A stretch of 64,000 nt of DNA from Echiichthys vipera (Eukaryota > Chordata > Actinopteri > Perciformes > Trachinidae), in NCBI GenBank assembly GCA_963691815.1, contig OY829659.1, positions 8,715,515 to 8,779,514 of the forward strand. The letters are read 5' to 3'. Numbering within the stretch: the first letter of the stretch is position 1; the number at the start of each line of letters is the position of its first letter. A program made the position numbers and the translations under genes. Of this stretch, positions 1 through 12,740 are shown piece by piece. Under the pieces are notes generated by a model. The model did no database searches and was not told the DNA's origin. It saw only the letters and a program-made list of their open reading frames with translations.

Positions 1-657
1 TCTTTCCCAACTGGATCAAATCCCCTCCTTTCTGCTCCCACACACAAACCAGCATCAAAGGGAGCAAGGAGCAGTGAACTGACTGCAAGTTGCCTCACCA
101 GACTTGCCAGGTGAGAACATTGGCCCAGCTGTCTGGAACGGGACTGTATTTTGAAGCTCCAGATTTAGCCCTGTAGCACTACAGAAAGCTTTGATCAATC
201 GAGGGCACTCATGGCTTGCTCTAATGTCGTAAAAGGAGGACTGTGATGGGCAACACATTCATGAGCAATACCAAAAGGGAAAATACATGCATGTACACAC
301 TCACACTGTATGCACAAAGGAATGCCTACAACAATACAGTTAACAATAAATACACAAAATAGCGCCATACTACACACACAAAGTGTCATTCAATAAAATG
401 TACACTGGGCTTACTGAATAGTCTCAGCACACAGCAATGATCCACTCTATTGCTGGTAAGTCCACAGACGGTTGGATTAAGATACAGTGAAGGGAGACAG
501 ATGGAGATAGTGGGGAAAATAGAGGGACCTGAAGTGAATATGACTGTGTGAGAGTGTGAGAGAGATAGAGAGACATAGAGAGTGTAAGAGTTGACAGCGA
601 GGCAGAATGCAGCATATGATGGAGACTGGATCGTGTGTCTATGTGTGTGCATGTCTG

Positions 658-712
658 TGTGGAAGAGAGAGAGCGAGAGAGAGAGAGCGAGAGCACGAGA
701 TAGAGAGAGACA
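658..712. repeat. GA-rich simple repeat
   Basis: Imperfect GAGAGC/GAGA units follow a short TGTG run at 638-660. Confidence 0.9.
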
Positions 713-880
713 GAGCGCATGCAAAGGTAGGGGAAGAAATGGGGAAGAGCGTATAATAAGGATAGGACTGGCTGCGAGAGGTGGAATGAGGGTGAAGTGA
801 AAGGGAAGGAACAGATGAAGATAAAAAGTCTCAAATATTCTCTTAAGAATCCAATTCTACCAGACTACAATATATCTGGC

Positions 881-892
881 GTGTGTGTGTGT

Positions 893-975
<83 letters not shown>
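881..975. repeat. (TG)n microsatellite
   Basis: Alternating TG with one GG interruption near 893-894, about 95 bp. Confidence 0.98.
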
Positions 976-977
<2 letters not shown>

Positions 978-3900
978 CCAAGCTGGGGAAAGGGGAGATG
1001 TAATGAATTGAAGCTAGAACTGGATGTGACAACTGCAAAGGCAGACATGCCACAGAGAGAGGGAGGCAGGGAGGGAGGGTGGAGTTAGCAGGGGACCACA
1101 GGAGGAGATGAGGACTCTCTCTCTCTCTCATATTTTTTGTGCTTCACACAGTGACATTTCCTCCATCTCCAGCCAGCCCTACTTTGTGAGCACTTGCAAT
1201 TGACACCTTGTCCAAAAAAAAGAAAAGAAAAAAAGAAAAAAAAGTGTCTACGTTCTGCATTCAAATATTCTGCTGGTCCACAAATTTAAGATTAAACCCT
1301 GCTAAAGAGAATAAAAGGGTTTTTTCTTTCTACCATACCGGATCAAATCATGCATCGAGTTATACTAGTTTGATCAGGAAACAATCTGCTGAGTCTGTGG
1401 TCAATATGTTGCTTCCATTTCTTTGCAAAACATCCTTTGATATGAACACTGATTTATAGACACATTGTTCAGTTAACTCATCATAAGGAGAAAATAACCC
1501 TGATTACCTCACATCAGTTGATAGCATTTGTGCCAGAAAGCCTGTGTTACAAACTGAGGGAATAGAGTTTGAAAATCTGTAGGCATTTACCAGGCAGAGA
1601 GAGTCTAAACAAAGCTACTATAATGTTGCATCATGGGAGGTGTTGGATTTAGACTTTTTGGGGTGTGACTGCAACAAATTACTGCGGCTGTCAAGACTGA
1701 CTGACGTGGGCGTCATCGTTCCCAAAGGTCTCCTTTTTAAAACACGTCCCCTGAGTTATGAGTTTTATGATATGAAAACGCTGTAATGTGGATGTAACCT
1801 TAAGCTGCACAATACTGACACAAATCATGTTATTGTTGCAACAAATCAAAAATAATACTAACCTTTTCTACAGTCCTTTTTTCACTACCTTATGCTCAAA
1901 AATGAAAGGATAGGAAAACCTTTTCCCAACATAAGGGGAGATTCAGCACAGCAGCATCTCTCTGAAAAACATTTTAATCTCAGTTACAGAGAATAACTGC
2001 CTCCTGCGATTTGGCAGACACCTTTGTGAGGTACAAGGTTCAACAGTCATTGGATGGCAAGTTTTTAGCCTGAAAGACAGTGGGCTGGCGAGCTTCTGGA
2101 TAAACAGCCATTAGTTGGCAGTTTCCACACTTTGTTGTGCCAGTATTGTGACAGACGGCATGCTGAATGGCACTGTCACCAACAATGCCAAAGGCCTGTG
2201 ACTTTTGCCCCAGTTGTCTGAGAGTGATGAAGTAGAGAGATGCAGAGAGGAGAGAGAGACAGGGAGATGAGGAAGGAAAGATAAACAAGGGAAGCAAATA
2301 AAAATGGAAGGAAAGAGGAAGAAGTATGTGCATTCATATATGTGTGATGCTTCTTTGCAACTACATTTTTAACATGTTAACATGGGCATTAACCATTGAA
2401 CAATGGACTGCACATATGCGTTTGAGTGTGTAATGGTGGAACCAAATGTGTATATCTCAACATAAAATAAGGACAATTATTTTATTATTTTTTACGTTTC
2501 CTTGGTAAAGTTAAGACAATCAAAACAGGGAAACAATCCCAAATAAAGTCCTAAACCTTTTACCTCAAGCCCTAAACAAGTAAAGCTATAGTTTAATATT
2601 ACAGAAACCATGCAATTCATTTCACAAGGAATTTCCCCAAAAATATATGGGTTAAGTACTCAACTTGTTACTGTAATAACACAAAGCATTAAATAATGTC
2701 TCTGCCCCCCTGCCTTCATCAGAATAAGCTGCCAGTCTGGCTGCATGCTCCTTCATCCCACACAGTCTTTACCACTCATTCAGTTTTCTGGTGGCTTACA
2801 CAGTGAATACGGTAATTAGCATGGGTCAGCACCCCTGCAGAGTCAAGTATTCTTCCTTCTCTGGAGAACTGAAAGTATTACAACCAGGCTTTAGTGGAAA
2901 GTCCTTCTAGTCTAGTCTGCCCTACTCCTCTACTTGCTTTAATACCTGTTCAAGGACATCTGAGAGAACAGTTTAAAATGGCTGCTATGATAAAGGATCT
3001 ATATGTGATTTTGAGGGGATTGATTTAATATTAATAAATAGAATGGTACCGCTACAGAGCTCAATGATGATGGTCTCCATCTGTTTTTACACATGGTAAA
3101 ATGCTGGTTCTAAATGTATGTATGCAGGGTTTCTGATTGAATTAACTTGATCGTGTTCACTATCAACTATTTCTTTTGTTCTGTGTGTATGCAGGAAGCG
3201 GCAAGGCGTCTCTGTCTGGACCCCTGAGGAAGGTGGGCCACGGCCAGGTCTGCCGGATACAGGAGGGAAGGCTAAACACTTGGCTTTAATACTGACTACT
3301 TGTGTATGCACACACATGCATGTGCACAGATACATACAGACACAAACACCTTAGTACCTCCTGGCTCCCCTCTGTTAACAGATGCTTCCTGCTCTGCAGC
3401 CCAACTCACACATACAAACACACACGTGCAGTGCGTCCCTGGCACCCCTACAGGTTGACCCCGAGGCCGAGTGGAGGGGCAGCCCCACCCTTTGGTTTTC
3501 ATGTGGTGTTTTTGTTCATGTTGGATCGTGCTCCAGTCTGTTGGCCCACTCACCTCAGCGCAGACAGAACTCACTACAATTTCAGTACAACCTGAAGGAC
3601 AGGAAATTAACTTGATCATGAGGCACCAAGGATAGCGTGCTTTAGAGGTTGGTTGGTCACTTTAATATACGTCTGTGTAATTTGGCATATTAAAAAATAA
3701 TAAATAATTCAAAGTTCAAAAGGGTTTAGAGGTTTTTCGCATTGCCATACTGACTGACGGACGTTCTTCTTGCCTGATAACCGTTGTTTTCATACCACAA
3801 ACTGTCTGGTTTCCCACACTCTCTTTCTCTTTGTTTTTCTCTCTCTTTCTCACAAATTCACAAACACCCACAGAGCGATCACCATCCACCCCATCTTGTA

Positions 3901-4206
3901 TTTATAAATGCCCTTGAAAATTATCCAGTAAAGGCTCTCTGGTTTTGCAGGCAGAGGAGGGGATGTGGATCAATATCAGTGAGACAATGGGAGCCAAGTG
4001 AAATTGGGGGGTGGGTGGGTACTATGGGTGGCTGAAATATCAGCACTAGGATGTATGTGTATGCGTGTGTGTGGGTGGGGGTAGCAGCTCATATCTGGCA
4101 GAGCTCTGGTAGGTGGAGTCTACATCCATAAAGTGAGGGGGAGTAATTTATGTGTATGCGCACATGGTTATTATGCTATAACCATTACAGAGTGCCAGTA
4201 TTTAGG

Positions 4207-4208
<2 letters not shown>

Positions 4209-4293
<85 letters not shown>
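4209..4293. repeat. (TG)n microsatellite
   Basis: Pure TG, about 85 bp. Confidence 0.98.
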
Positions 4294-4296
<3 letters not shown>

Positions 4297-4381
4297 CATT
4301 AGTGGGTGTTAAACTGCATCTGAAAGTGAGATGTCCGCAAGTTCAGGGGTCACATGCATGGGTGTTTATGTGTACAGACAA

Positions 4382-4384
<3 letters not shown>

Positions 4385-4449
<65 letters not shown>
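4385..4449. repeat. (TG)n microsatellite ending in GCGCGC
   Basis: TG run of about 58 bp, then GCGCGCAC. It is only about 90 bp from the array ending at 4293. Confidence 0.98.
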
Positions 4450-5034
4450 CGTGCACAAAGGCTAGAGTGCATCTCCACATGAGCAGCCTCCCTTTCAGTC
4501 CATTCAGCCCAGTAATGTTGACCGGCTTGGGTATGTTAATGCATACAGGGCCTGAGTGGGCTTTAAACTCTAAAATGTCAGCCTATCACAGCTAATGGAC
4601 AGTAATTACACCATTTGGGACAAAATACTGGCTCTTTCATGCCATTGTACTCAGTGGAGCAATGGAATATTTTTTTCTTTGTTCGACATCCAAAGGTGAA
4701 GTGCGGTAAACTACTAAGCAAGTGAGTGCCTTTATTAGCTGGGAATAATCACGCGTGACTGTTGTCTGCATTGGTAGTATTGGAATTGTTGCCATCATAA
4801 CATTAAGTGCATTTTATTTTTGCAAAGAAAGATGACGGGCCATACATTTTTGCCTATTGTCACTGATACCACACCAATATTCATATGGAAAACTGGAAAA
4901 ACAAATGCAACAATGCATGTTTTTGTCTAGAAGGACTGAATAGTAATTTATGAGTTATGGGAGGTAAGTTGGGCATGGCCTGGCCTAATGCAACCCATAT
5001 CGATCTTTATCACCCCTACTTCCTGTGCAAGCAA

Positions 5035-5175
5035 ATTCTCTCCCTCTCTCTCTCTCCCTCCCTCTCCCTCCCTCTCTCTCCCTCCCTCTCTATCTCTCCC
5101 TCCCTCTCTCTCCCTCCCCCTCCATCTCTCCCTCCCTCTCCCTCCTCCTCTCTCTCCCTCTCTCCCTCTCTCCCT
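5035..5175. repeat. (CT/CCCT)n polypyrimidine tract
   Basis: About 140 bp of uninterrupted or nearly uninterrupted C and T on the + strand in TCTC and CCCTCC units. It is capable of H-DNA in principle. Confidence 0.95.
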
Positions 5176-8100
5176 GTGTGGATTTGAGGTCAGAGTAGGT
5201 CTGCCAATGTTAAGAGGTTGTGTGGTAATATATCACCTGGCAAAGGTCATCCTCTTAGTGCACAAAAATGATTCTGTCAACATATTCAGGTACCAGGGGA
5301 GCCAAGGTGCTTCTATCTAATACTCTTTTAATGTTTCCTGCAGTTTCTGCCCACTGATCTGATGATGCAGAGGATTACAGTACAAAGTGCCTTTCATGAT
5401 TGACAGCTACTATTACTGCGACCTGTTGACTGCAGCAAATTTTATAAATACAACAATTATTACCAAGATGCTGAAAATAGTGAATTTTATTTTCATTTAT
5501 TATTGTTTTTTATCACGGCAAAGCTGATCCTTGTAAACTAGGATTTCTCGTCTTTATTGTCACCTCTACAGGACACAGTGCAATTACCATGACCGCACCA
5601 GCTCCTGACAGTATTCAAATGTCACCTTCTTTGTTACAGTGGCTAATTTTACCAGGAACTTTGGTTTGCAACTTATAGTTCCTCTCAAGTACAGAATGAG
5701 AGTAAAATATGTTTTCTAAGTTGAGAAAAACAAACTATTTTGACAGTTTGTAGAGACTGCACATGCGCATGATCATGCATGGTATGATCATCATATACAT
5801 GTTCAATGTCACCATACTTTCTTGGACAGTGTTCTCACCAATTGCTCCTCCAAATAAATCGCAACAATCATTTCTTTTTCATCGTTGAATTTAAATCAGT
5901 TTGATAACTACATTGGGTGTGATCTTTTTCCCTCATTGTGACATCTGAAATTGTAACTTCTTGAAAAAAAAGTGCAAAGCTTCCAGGTGCTCAGTTCCAA
6001 ATCAGACCTGTAGCACAGTCTGGGCATGAAGCCACAGCACTGAGAAAAAGGGTCAATAGACTGTACTGAAGAATAATTAATCTCCTTACTCCACCCAATA
6101 GAGGTTCAGTGGTTTAATGTAGCTATCTATCCTACCTGATCTGATGATGGATGGTAGGCTAGTAACTGAAGCTTGAATCAAATATGTCATCTAACAACAC
6201 TGAGCAGAAGATCTGTATAAGTGTACTTTTAAATTTCTTCCCTCGTTCAAATCTACTTTGCACCCTATAAAATTCCTTTTTAAAAAACAAACAATAATTT
6301 AACTGGCTCCATCTTGGATATGTACAGCGTTTTCCTGTTATTGTTTGTAGAGCCAGTTTCTATCAACGCTGTAGGTTAGGAGTGGTTCTTATTTGGATAT
6401 GCCAGACACTACCTGTCCAACTATGTGACCTGCCTTGCCTCGCCCTTCCTGGCAATGAATCAATCATCCCACTGTAGGTCCCCACTACCAACACATCTAC
6501 AGCCCCATTACTATTCAGCGCAGCATGGGTCCACATACACTGATTATGCCAGTGTTCAGGAAGGCCCATTGATTGCTGAGGGATGCAAAGGCATTAGCCT
6601 GGGTCAACCTGAGTCAGGACCTGCTGCACTCTGCCAGGGAAGTCTGCAGTCAAGAGGGAGGAATTATTACATTATCTATAGTATATTAAGATGGCACTTC
6701 CTGTTTTTGTAATCAAGCGCTTATCTAGTAAGAAATGATGTTCATAGCACATATAAAAGAAGAGAGAGACAATTATAAATCATATAGAAGTCATTTAACT
6801 GAGCAACAAAGACAGACAAGGTTAGATCAAGCAACCTGCAGTCCCTTTAAAGCAACCAACAGATACTGGCTATGTTCTTCCACACTTTAAGACTAATCTT
6901 TTCACAAAATTATATGTATCAGTTTGCCATTGGCTGTCCCAGCTGTCACTCAGCTAGTACAGTTATCCAATCACATACACCTTGCAGTTTTGTCCCCGTC
7001 CACTACAGTAACTTCTGAGACTTTATTACAGAGGCAGTTTAAGAGATACAAAGTGTTGGGCGTGCATAAAAAATGTGCATGTGGTGAAAAAACTTGATTA
7101 AAGTTCGGAAGTTCACCTCCATCTCTCTGTATGTTATTGGACATCCTGTACCATGTTTGAATCCTGTAATCAGCTATAATGATAACAGATGAAGGCTAAA
7201 CTATCCAACCGGTCACATGAGTAAGAGCTTCCAAAGGCTGACTGTATTTCTAACCCATATTTATTGACCACAACTCTCAATATTCAGTTTTTTTTCATCC
7301 TCTGTATCTTGGAAGCAAAGTTGAAAAGTATTGCTCAACCAAATAAATGATCAAAGAAAAGTACAAATAAATAAATAAGTTAAATTGTCATTTGGTGCCA
7401 CCATCATGCAAAGTAGCCAGTTTTTAAACCAACTTTTATTTGGTGCATACACAGAGAGCAAAGTTTGGACTTGTGAGGATGCAGGTGGTTTTAGAAGGAG
7501 TTGGTGTGATTTATAAGACAGGAAGCAGCAGATGAGTGAGGATAGAGCCCAGCAGGGCAGCAACAACAGCAGCATCAGGCTGGCAACAACAACAACTATA
7601 GACCCCCATTATTGATGTTTAAATAATAGATGGAGAAAATGAGAGGGAGGGGGAGAGATGAGCAAGTAGTAGAGGATGGAAGAGTATCTTATTAAAAACA
7701 GATGAGAAAGGAAGGAAGAAAATAGGAAGGGCAGCTGGAAGTCTTCCCTAAGAACAGAAAGAAGATAGAGACTAAAGGTAAAGAATAAAAAAGTGAGAGA
7801 AAACATGGGAGAAGCACTGAAAAACACAGCTTGGAAAACAGGTCCCATGTAGGCAAAAGAGAGGGTCAGAGAGTTCAGCAGCAGAACATTTTGACAAGTC
7901 CTCCAGCAGCAGGAGGACGTGGACTGATGTTGTGTTCCAGTGGGGATGAGCTGGACTGGATTTAAAAAAAGGGGACAGTCCGTCCATTGACACGATACAA
8001 CAAAACAATGTTAAAAGCCTCTTTAAAGACAGCAACTGAACTCCCTTTTAAAGTCCTGTGTTGTTTATGGGAGATGCAAATCAATCTAGTCCTTATAACT

Positions 8101-10200
8101 GTTCAGTGCTCCAGAAAAAGGATCCTGCTGGCCCCACAGAGCAGCCCCATTGGCCTACATTTCACTGTCTGTCATCTGATGCCAACTTTCTATCCACACA
8201 ATATTTCAATAACGATCCTCTGACCTTAGAAATTAGAGCGAGTTTGACATGCTATCTGGTAAAGAGCCGCACTTTAGAACAGTGGTTACGAACGAAAGTG
8301 CCTAAATGGCAAAATAAACTGTTTGCTTTTCATAACGGTTCAGCCGAGAGGGTTATTCTCCCAGTCCGTAGTAAACAAGGCAGTAGAAATGATTGTAAAA
8401 GCCTGCTGGCAGCAGCGGATCCCCTTTAGAGAAATAAAACCAAACAACGACCGACTCACTACTTTTTTGTCATCCAATCTCTTAGATCCCCTGTAGAAAG
8501 TCGACTAGTTTAGTTGTTTGATTGCATTTAGGCTGATTAAGCCTCTGGCTGATGGGACAATGCAAAGCTGCCCATACACTGCTGGTATATGGGATGCCAA
8601 GTGTAGTGTATATGAAAATTGTCAATATCACCCATCCCTTGCAGAGCAGAGCAGCCAAAACTATCAAAAGAGTCTTCTAGAGAAAATAATTGGCTGCCAT
8701 TCTGAGCAGGCAGTCAATGATGAAATTGTGAAAACCTCTTGTGGAATAAAAATCACTGCTTCATAGGCTTTCTCTCATTCACTGATGCATTTTTCTGTTC
8801 TCGCTTTTTATGTCTTTCCCCTCCCTCTAATTTCAAGTCACGCTCTGGGATGGCTCTTCATCTTTCTTTCTTTCTTTCCTCATCGTCCCTCCTTCCTCGA
8901 CATCCCAGAACAAATTCACAAAACCTTTTCAGAGGGTTAAAATCCCTTTACAGACCACCCTCACACCCTATCTTCCACTTTGCTCCTCTTCCCTCCCAAC
9001 CTGACTGCAGTGTTTCTGATTGCTACTGTACCTCCAGACAGAGCACAGGTTGCCTAATGGGAGGGAAAGGGAAACTTAATTAACCTTTGCAAAAGGTGGG
9101 CTCATCACAGACGCCGACCAATTAACTGTGGACTTCAAACAGGACGAGCTGGATGAAAACCTCAGTGGCTCTGGATAAATTAGCAAGACTCATGCGGGAC
9201 AGGTGGGCCAGTAATAACATACAAAAGTGGTTCAAGTTAAGCCGGTGCAAAGATGATGAACGAAAAAAAAGCTTTGTCTAAGTTTCTTCTTACTTTTGGG
9301 TGTAATAATGGTACAAAGTTGGACATAAAGCATTTAACTTATGCCTACAGAGTAAACATATGACGTCTATGAGAATCATTGGGCAATTGACAGCCTTGAG
9401 ATTTGAGAAGCCGACAAGTAACAAATGAGGTCAACTCTTCTGAAACACAGACATTGGACTGTAAATACCCTGCAACAGTTGGGATGATGATCACATGATG
9501 AATCAGCTAGTATTATCTTATCTTATCAACGATATTTATCAGTATATATGGCAGCCAATAAGTAACAAGAGATGTTGGGGTATAAGCATGCGAAAGATAT
9601 GTCCGGATAAGTTAAGATAAGGTCATTCATTACATCATTTCACAAGCAGAGCTGAAATAATAAGTCAATCGACAGAATATAAACCATCAGTCATTTTTTC
9701 AAATAACAGACTGACTACTTTTTTAGCAAAAATACAAACTCAACTTGACACATCTTGGTCAAAATTCTTTAATTTATGCTATCCTCGTCCAAAATGTCTG
9801 TTTATCTAGTTCTATAATAATTATTATTATAGTCATAAAAATTGGATTTACAAGGTTTTCAATCAGCAGCAGTAACATTACAGCGAGCAGTGGAATATCT
9901 ATGCATAATTTGAACCGCCAAGGGGATAGAGAGCAATAAAGACGAGTTAATAAGGTATTTAAGACCCTGTTCTGTGACTGCGTGGGGTACCAATTTAATG
10001 TGTTACCTTAGACTGAACATGTTCTAACTTTATCCCCTTTCATCTCCAGAGACCTAATTATTACTTATGCTACTGAAAGCGTACACACACACACACACAC
10101 GCGCGCATAATGAAGACAAACATCTCTGAGGCTTTCAGCACCCAGACAGCAGCTCCCAAAGAGACAGACACATAGGGATCTATCCGACAGTCATTCTGCA

Positions 10201-10349
10201 AGGATAGCTCATCTGATAGAGCACAAAAAAAGCGGAATCCTTAACACTGCAGGTAAGATTTGAAACCATTTGCTGCCTGTCATCCCCTCCGCCTCTTTCC
10301 TGTCTCCCTTAAGCTGCAAAAAAATCATCTTTGAAAAAAAAAAAAAAAA
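10201..10349 (+). mobile_element. tRNA-derived SINE, degraded
   Basis: An A-box-like segment (TAGCTCATCTGATAGAGCA, 10205-10223) is followed about 30 bp later by a decayed B box (GTAAGATTTGAAACC, 10253-10267). Next come TTTGCTGCCTGTCATCCCCT, a CT-rich body and a poly-A run at 10335-10349. The A box/B box spacing and the tail are those of a tRNA-derived SINE, and the post-B-box sequence is of a type common in fish. The TTCGAA core of the B box is lost, so the copy is not expected to be transcribed. Confidence 0.65.
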
Positions 10350-10889
10350 TGAACGAACGAGAACAGAAAAATCCATAAAAGATACAAGTCACAGTTCATA
10401 CACTGCAGTTGCTTTCCTTGCATCAAGAGGCTAGGCTATCTAGCGGATTATTCTGAGCGATTAAAGCGCCAACGTCTAACTGTTAATTATACACACGGCT
10501 ACATCATCACCAGTCCACTGCTGACTACTGGGAGCCAACAGACAGATTAGTCAGTTCAGATGGATTACATGAAGCTGGCAGATATAAGGAAAAACAAAGA
10601 CGTGTATGAAAATGTACATCATTTGTCGCCATGGTTACAACAGCATTTTATTCACAGAACTTCATGGCCTGCAAAAATGACCAATTATTTCACATTGTTA
10701 TGTGTTAATGATTAATAGTTATCACCCTTCGTCTCAAATGACATCTCATAATAGCATCTGTTCGATTATGAGCATTCAAATTAGGACTATAATCAATTTA
10801 TTAAACTAATATTAGAGACTAATAAGCTATAACTCATGCAACCTTAGTCCCATCATCTGCAATCTCAACTCTCCATGTTTAATGTCTTT

Positions 10890-10964
10890 ATATGCCCTTA
10901 TGAAGCACTTTGAATGGCCTAGTGTCTGAATAGTGCTCTATTAATAAACGTGCCTTATCTCATC
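10890..10964 (+). mobile_element. LINE/SINE 3'-tail fragment
   Basis: The sequence GAAGCACTTTGAATGGCC, then GTGCTCTATTAATAAACGTG followed by CCTTATCTCATC, matches the general form of a common fish retroposon 3' end (AAGCACTTTGAATTGCC..., ATAAACTTGCCTTGCC). The body is missing. Confidence 0.5.
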
Positions 10965-11263
10965 AAAAAACTGTACTGGCAACAAAAGTCAAAAATATTT
11001 TTAAAATACCATCCACAGCCACAGGGGCTTCTAATTATTATTTTTGGAAACTCTTCAAATCAAGTTGTCCTTTAGAGAGTGAAGAGTGGTGCTCGAAAGA
11101 ATAAAATATTACAGTGAAGGGACAGGGAAATGCTTTGGCATGTTACCAGGTGTTCTGGATATGCTACGACAGTTGGAATTCAAATCTAAGGAAGAAGCAA
11201 AGCATGAATGTGTTTCCAAACAGAAACAATATATTCCTCATGTGCACATAAATCAAGCTAATT

Positions 11264-11564
<301 letters not shown>

Positions 11565-12439
11565 AAGCCAGAGGCACTGGCCAGAAAAGGAAAAGGATTA
11601 CGACATCGCTTACTTTGGAGGACCACGGCTGCAAGCAGTTGGCATAGCAACGGACCAGGAAAGCCATTTCCACAGAATGGAGGGTGCCAGTGAGAGGAAG
11701 TTTCCCCTCTTACACCAAGAGATGAAGGGAAAAAAAGAGGTGAAAGAGGAGGGCAAGGGCTAACACCAATGCCTTTTCTACAAGAAGAGAACTGTCCAGG
11801 GGGTGATTTCTAAAAATCCTGTGTTGATTTGGCAGTAAAAGGTACAAGATGGGCTGGGTGGCTGTCAGATGTTGCTATAGAGGGAGACTTAAAGTCAAGG
11901 GAGATCCATTTATACTTCAAGCTTTATCTCTCTTACTAACACATTCAAAGGAACTGCAACACAGAAGCTTAAAACACTGAAAAAAAACCTAAAATGGAAA
12001 TCTGCAGAATATTCAAAACTGAGCCCAGAGCAGGAGGTTGCGTGGTCAAAGATGAAGCTAACTTAACATCCCATTTCAGTAGATTTTTTCTGTTGATAGT
12101 TGAATGTAGAAAGTCACTAAGTCATTTTTGTCTTCTTCTAGATCCACTTTCCTCCTAAAAGAAGGAAGTAGATGAGCCAGTGCTGGATAAAAAAGGGAGA
12201 CTTGTCTGTGCATCTGCAGCCCCCTTAGAAGAAGCCTCTTGCCTGGCTTAAAGTCCACCAAACAGCTGAATTATTTGCCTGCAGCTCTTCGCCTCCTCTT
12301 CATTGACTGTCAACGTCTGCCAAACTCCTTTTTCTGTCTCTTTGCAACTCTTAATCTCTTTACAGAGCTCCAGTGGTGCATGTGCATGCACAGCGGTGCA
12401 GCTCCATGGTAGGGGCCAGTGATCCCGCTTCCTTAACCC

Positions 12440-12740
12440 AGTTTCACGCTGTCTTCCCTGGTTAGCGCTCACACCGGCATTCTTCCTCTCTCTCTCCCGC
12501 CCTTGGAGAGAAGCTACCGTGGATAGGATGCTGCGCTGTGGAGAGCCAGCTGCTAATGGGAATCGGAGGAGAGAGTGAGAGCGAGGGAGGAGGGAGAAGG
12601 GAGGAGAATCCAGCTGAAAAAGAATGACATCACCTGTGCAGCGAGAGAGCGAGAGAGAGCGAGAGAGCGAGCCAGAGAGAAAGAGAGATGGAGGGGATGG
12701 GAGGATGACGCGAGAGCAAGCAGAGGGAACTGCATTAGAT
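12440..12740. promoter_or_regulatory. GA-rich, CpG-containing promoter-like block
   Basis: This block inside the long intron contains TGACATCACC (a CRE/AP-1-like word) at 12624-12633, GA repeats of the kind seen in fish 5'UTRs, and more CpGs than its surroundings. No first exon could be tied to it. Related RAPGEF2 genes are known to use an internal promoter downstream of the CNB exons, which makes the position suggestive only. Confidence 0.2.
12636..12690. repeat. GAGAGC simple repeat
   Basis: Imperfect GCGAGAGA units follow a TGACATCACC motif at 12623. Confidence 0.9.

Noticed and set aside
8058..8429. 123-codon + ORF
   Set aside because: No recognisable motif, an overlapping open frame and AT-typical composition. 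Likely chance.
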